From positions 1 through 55,452 of the forward strand of contig NZ_BLLI01000007.1 of assembly GCF_011170085.1 (NCBI RefSeq): DNA of 55,452 nt, written 5' to 3'. Below, piece by piece: positions 55,303 to 55,452 of the stretch (the first letter of the stretch is position 1; every line of letters starts with the position of its first letter). A model generated the notes under the pieces. It saw nothing but the letters and a program-made list of their open reading frames with translations, ran no database searches and was not told the origin of the DNA. Position numbers and translations under genes: made by a program. This stretch comes from Pseudolactococcus hodotermopsidis (GTDB lineage Bacteria > Bacillota > Bacilli > Lactobacillales > Streptococcaceae).

Positions 55303-55452
55303 ATCATTCGAAAGTGATAATGTCCTAAGTAGGTCGAAACATAAAATGTCCCAAATGTTAAACTAATACTTATGAAAAGGATATTACTCACTGTGAATGA
55401 ATTGAAAAAGTATCGTGTTATCAAGTTAGTACACGATGGTAAGAAAAAGAAA
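55303..55452 (+). mobile_element. Second copy of the IS1202-like element, left end only
   Basis: The last 150 bases repeat the left end of the IS at 47817 (terminal repeat, upstream region and transposase start). I see no difference. The element continues beyond the window and has the same orientation as the first copy, 7486 bp away. Confidence 0.9.
55372..55452 (+). CDS. Transposase of second IS copy, partial
   Basis: The first 27 codons (MKRILLTVNELKKYRVIKLV, then HDGKKKK) are the same as those of the transposase at 47886. The gene is cut by the window edge. Confidence 0.88.
   Translation, partial: MKRILLTVNELKKYRVIKLVHDGKKKK

Overview
The window is a low-GC Firmicutes chromosome segment. 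It most likely comes from a Lactococcus-type organism; the Lactococcus/Pseudolactococcus versus Streptococcus placement is inference. The strongest evidence is the single-recombinase XerS gene lying beside a site that I recall as the published difSL sequence, which places part of the window at the replication terminus. Supporting evidence is the lactococcal-style eps order (modulator, kinase, phosphatase, priming transferase), the XerD-like/ScpA/ScpB/RluB cluster, and an FMN-riboswitch-controlled ribU.

Layout. 1-9.4 kb: a transposase remnant, coaA diverging from an SGNH hydrolase and an RsmC-like methyltransferase, an M50-like membrane protease gene broken by one in-frame TAG, a flotillin, then an MFS carrier with two M20 peptidases. 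9.5-15.7 kb: a TetR regulator divergent from a 1427-residue activase/dehydratase-like iron-sulfur protein, with palindromic operators between them, then an AEC carrier. 15.9-28.4 kb: an exopolysaccharide locus with its own sortase and sortase substrate, regulatory genes epsABCD, glycosyltransferases, polymerase and flippase. It ends in an unusual cassette: a CMP-sugar-synthetase-like protein, a DRE-TIM aldolase fused to a sialyltransferase-like domain, and a HAD phosphatase. 29.2-37.4 kb: shikimate pathway genes aroE, aroB, aroC, tyrA and aroA. These are interrupted by a nuclease-helicase gene and by an ion-channel gene that lacks its pore. 37.5-45.5 kb: a candidate 100-nt RNA, trmL, a phosphatase, recD2, a methyltransferase, pgl, an AI-2E family protein and xerS/dif. 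45.6-55.4 kb: rplL/rplJ with an L10 leader, ribU with its FMN riboswitch, a complete IS1202-like element, the rluB-scpB-scpA-xerD-like-cbpB-phosphoesterase-rdgB-murI operon, a YneF-family gene, and the left end of a second copy of the same IS.

How it works together. The eps locus encodes regulated Wzx/Wzy polymer synthesis. The terminal cassette could make and transfer a CMP-activated 2-keto acid without a NeuB-type synthase; this is inference. The aro genes feed aromatic amino acid synthesis. The terminus block combines chromosome-dimer resolution (XerS/dif), condensin accessory proteins (ScpA/ScpB) and cell-wall precursor supply (MurI).

Other recurring signals are promoters whose -10 box ends 5-9 bases before the start codon (coaA, aroE, trmL, xerS), implying leaderless or nearly leaderless mRNAs. 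There is also a 26-bp palindrome (10-bp arms, 6-bp spacer) present four times between 45.6 and 51.5 kb. No tRNA, rRNA or CRISPR array was seen.
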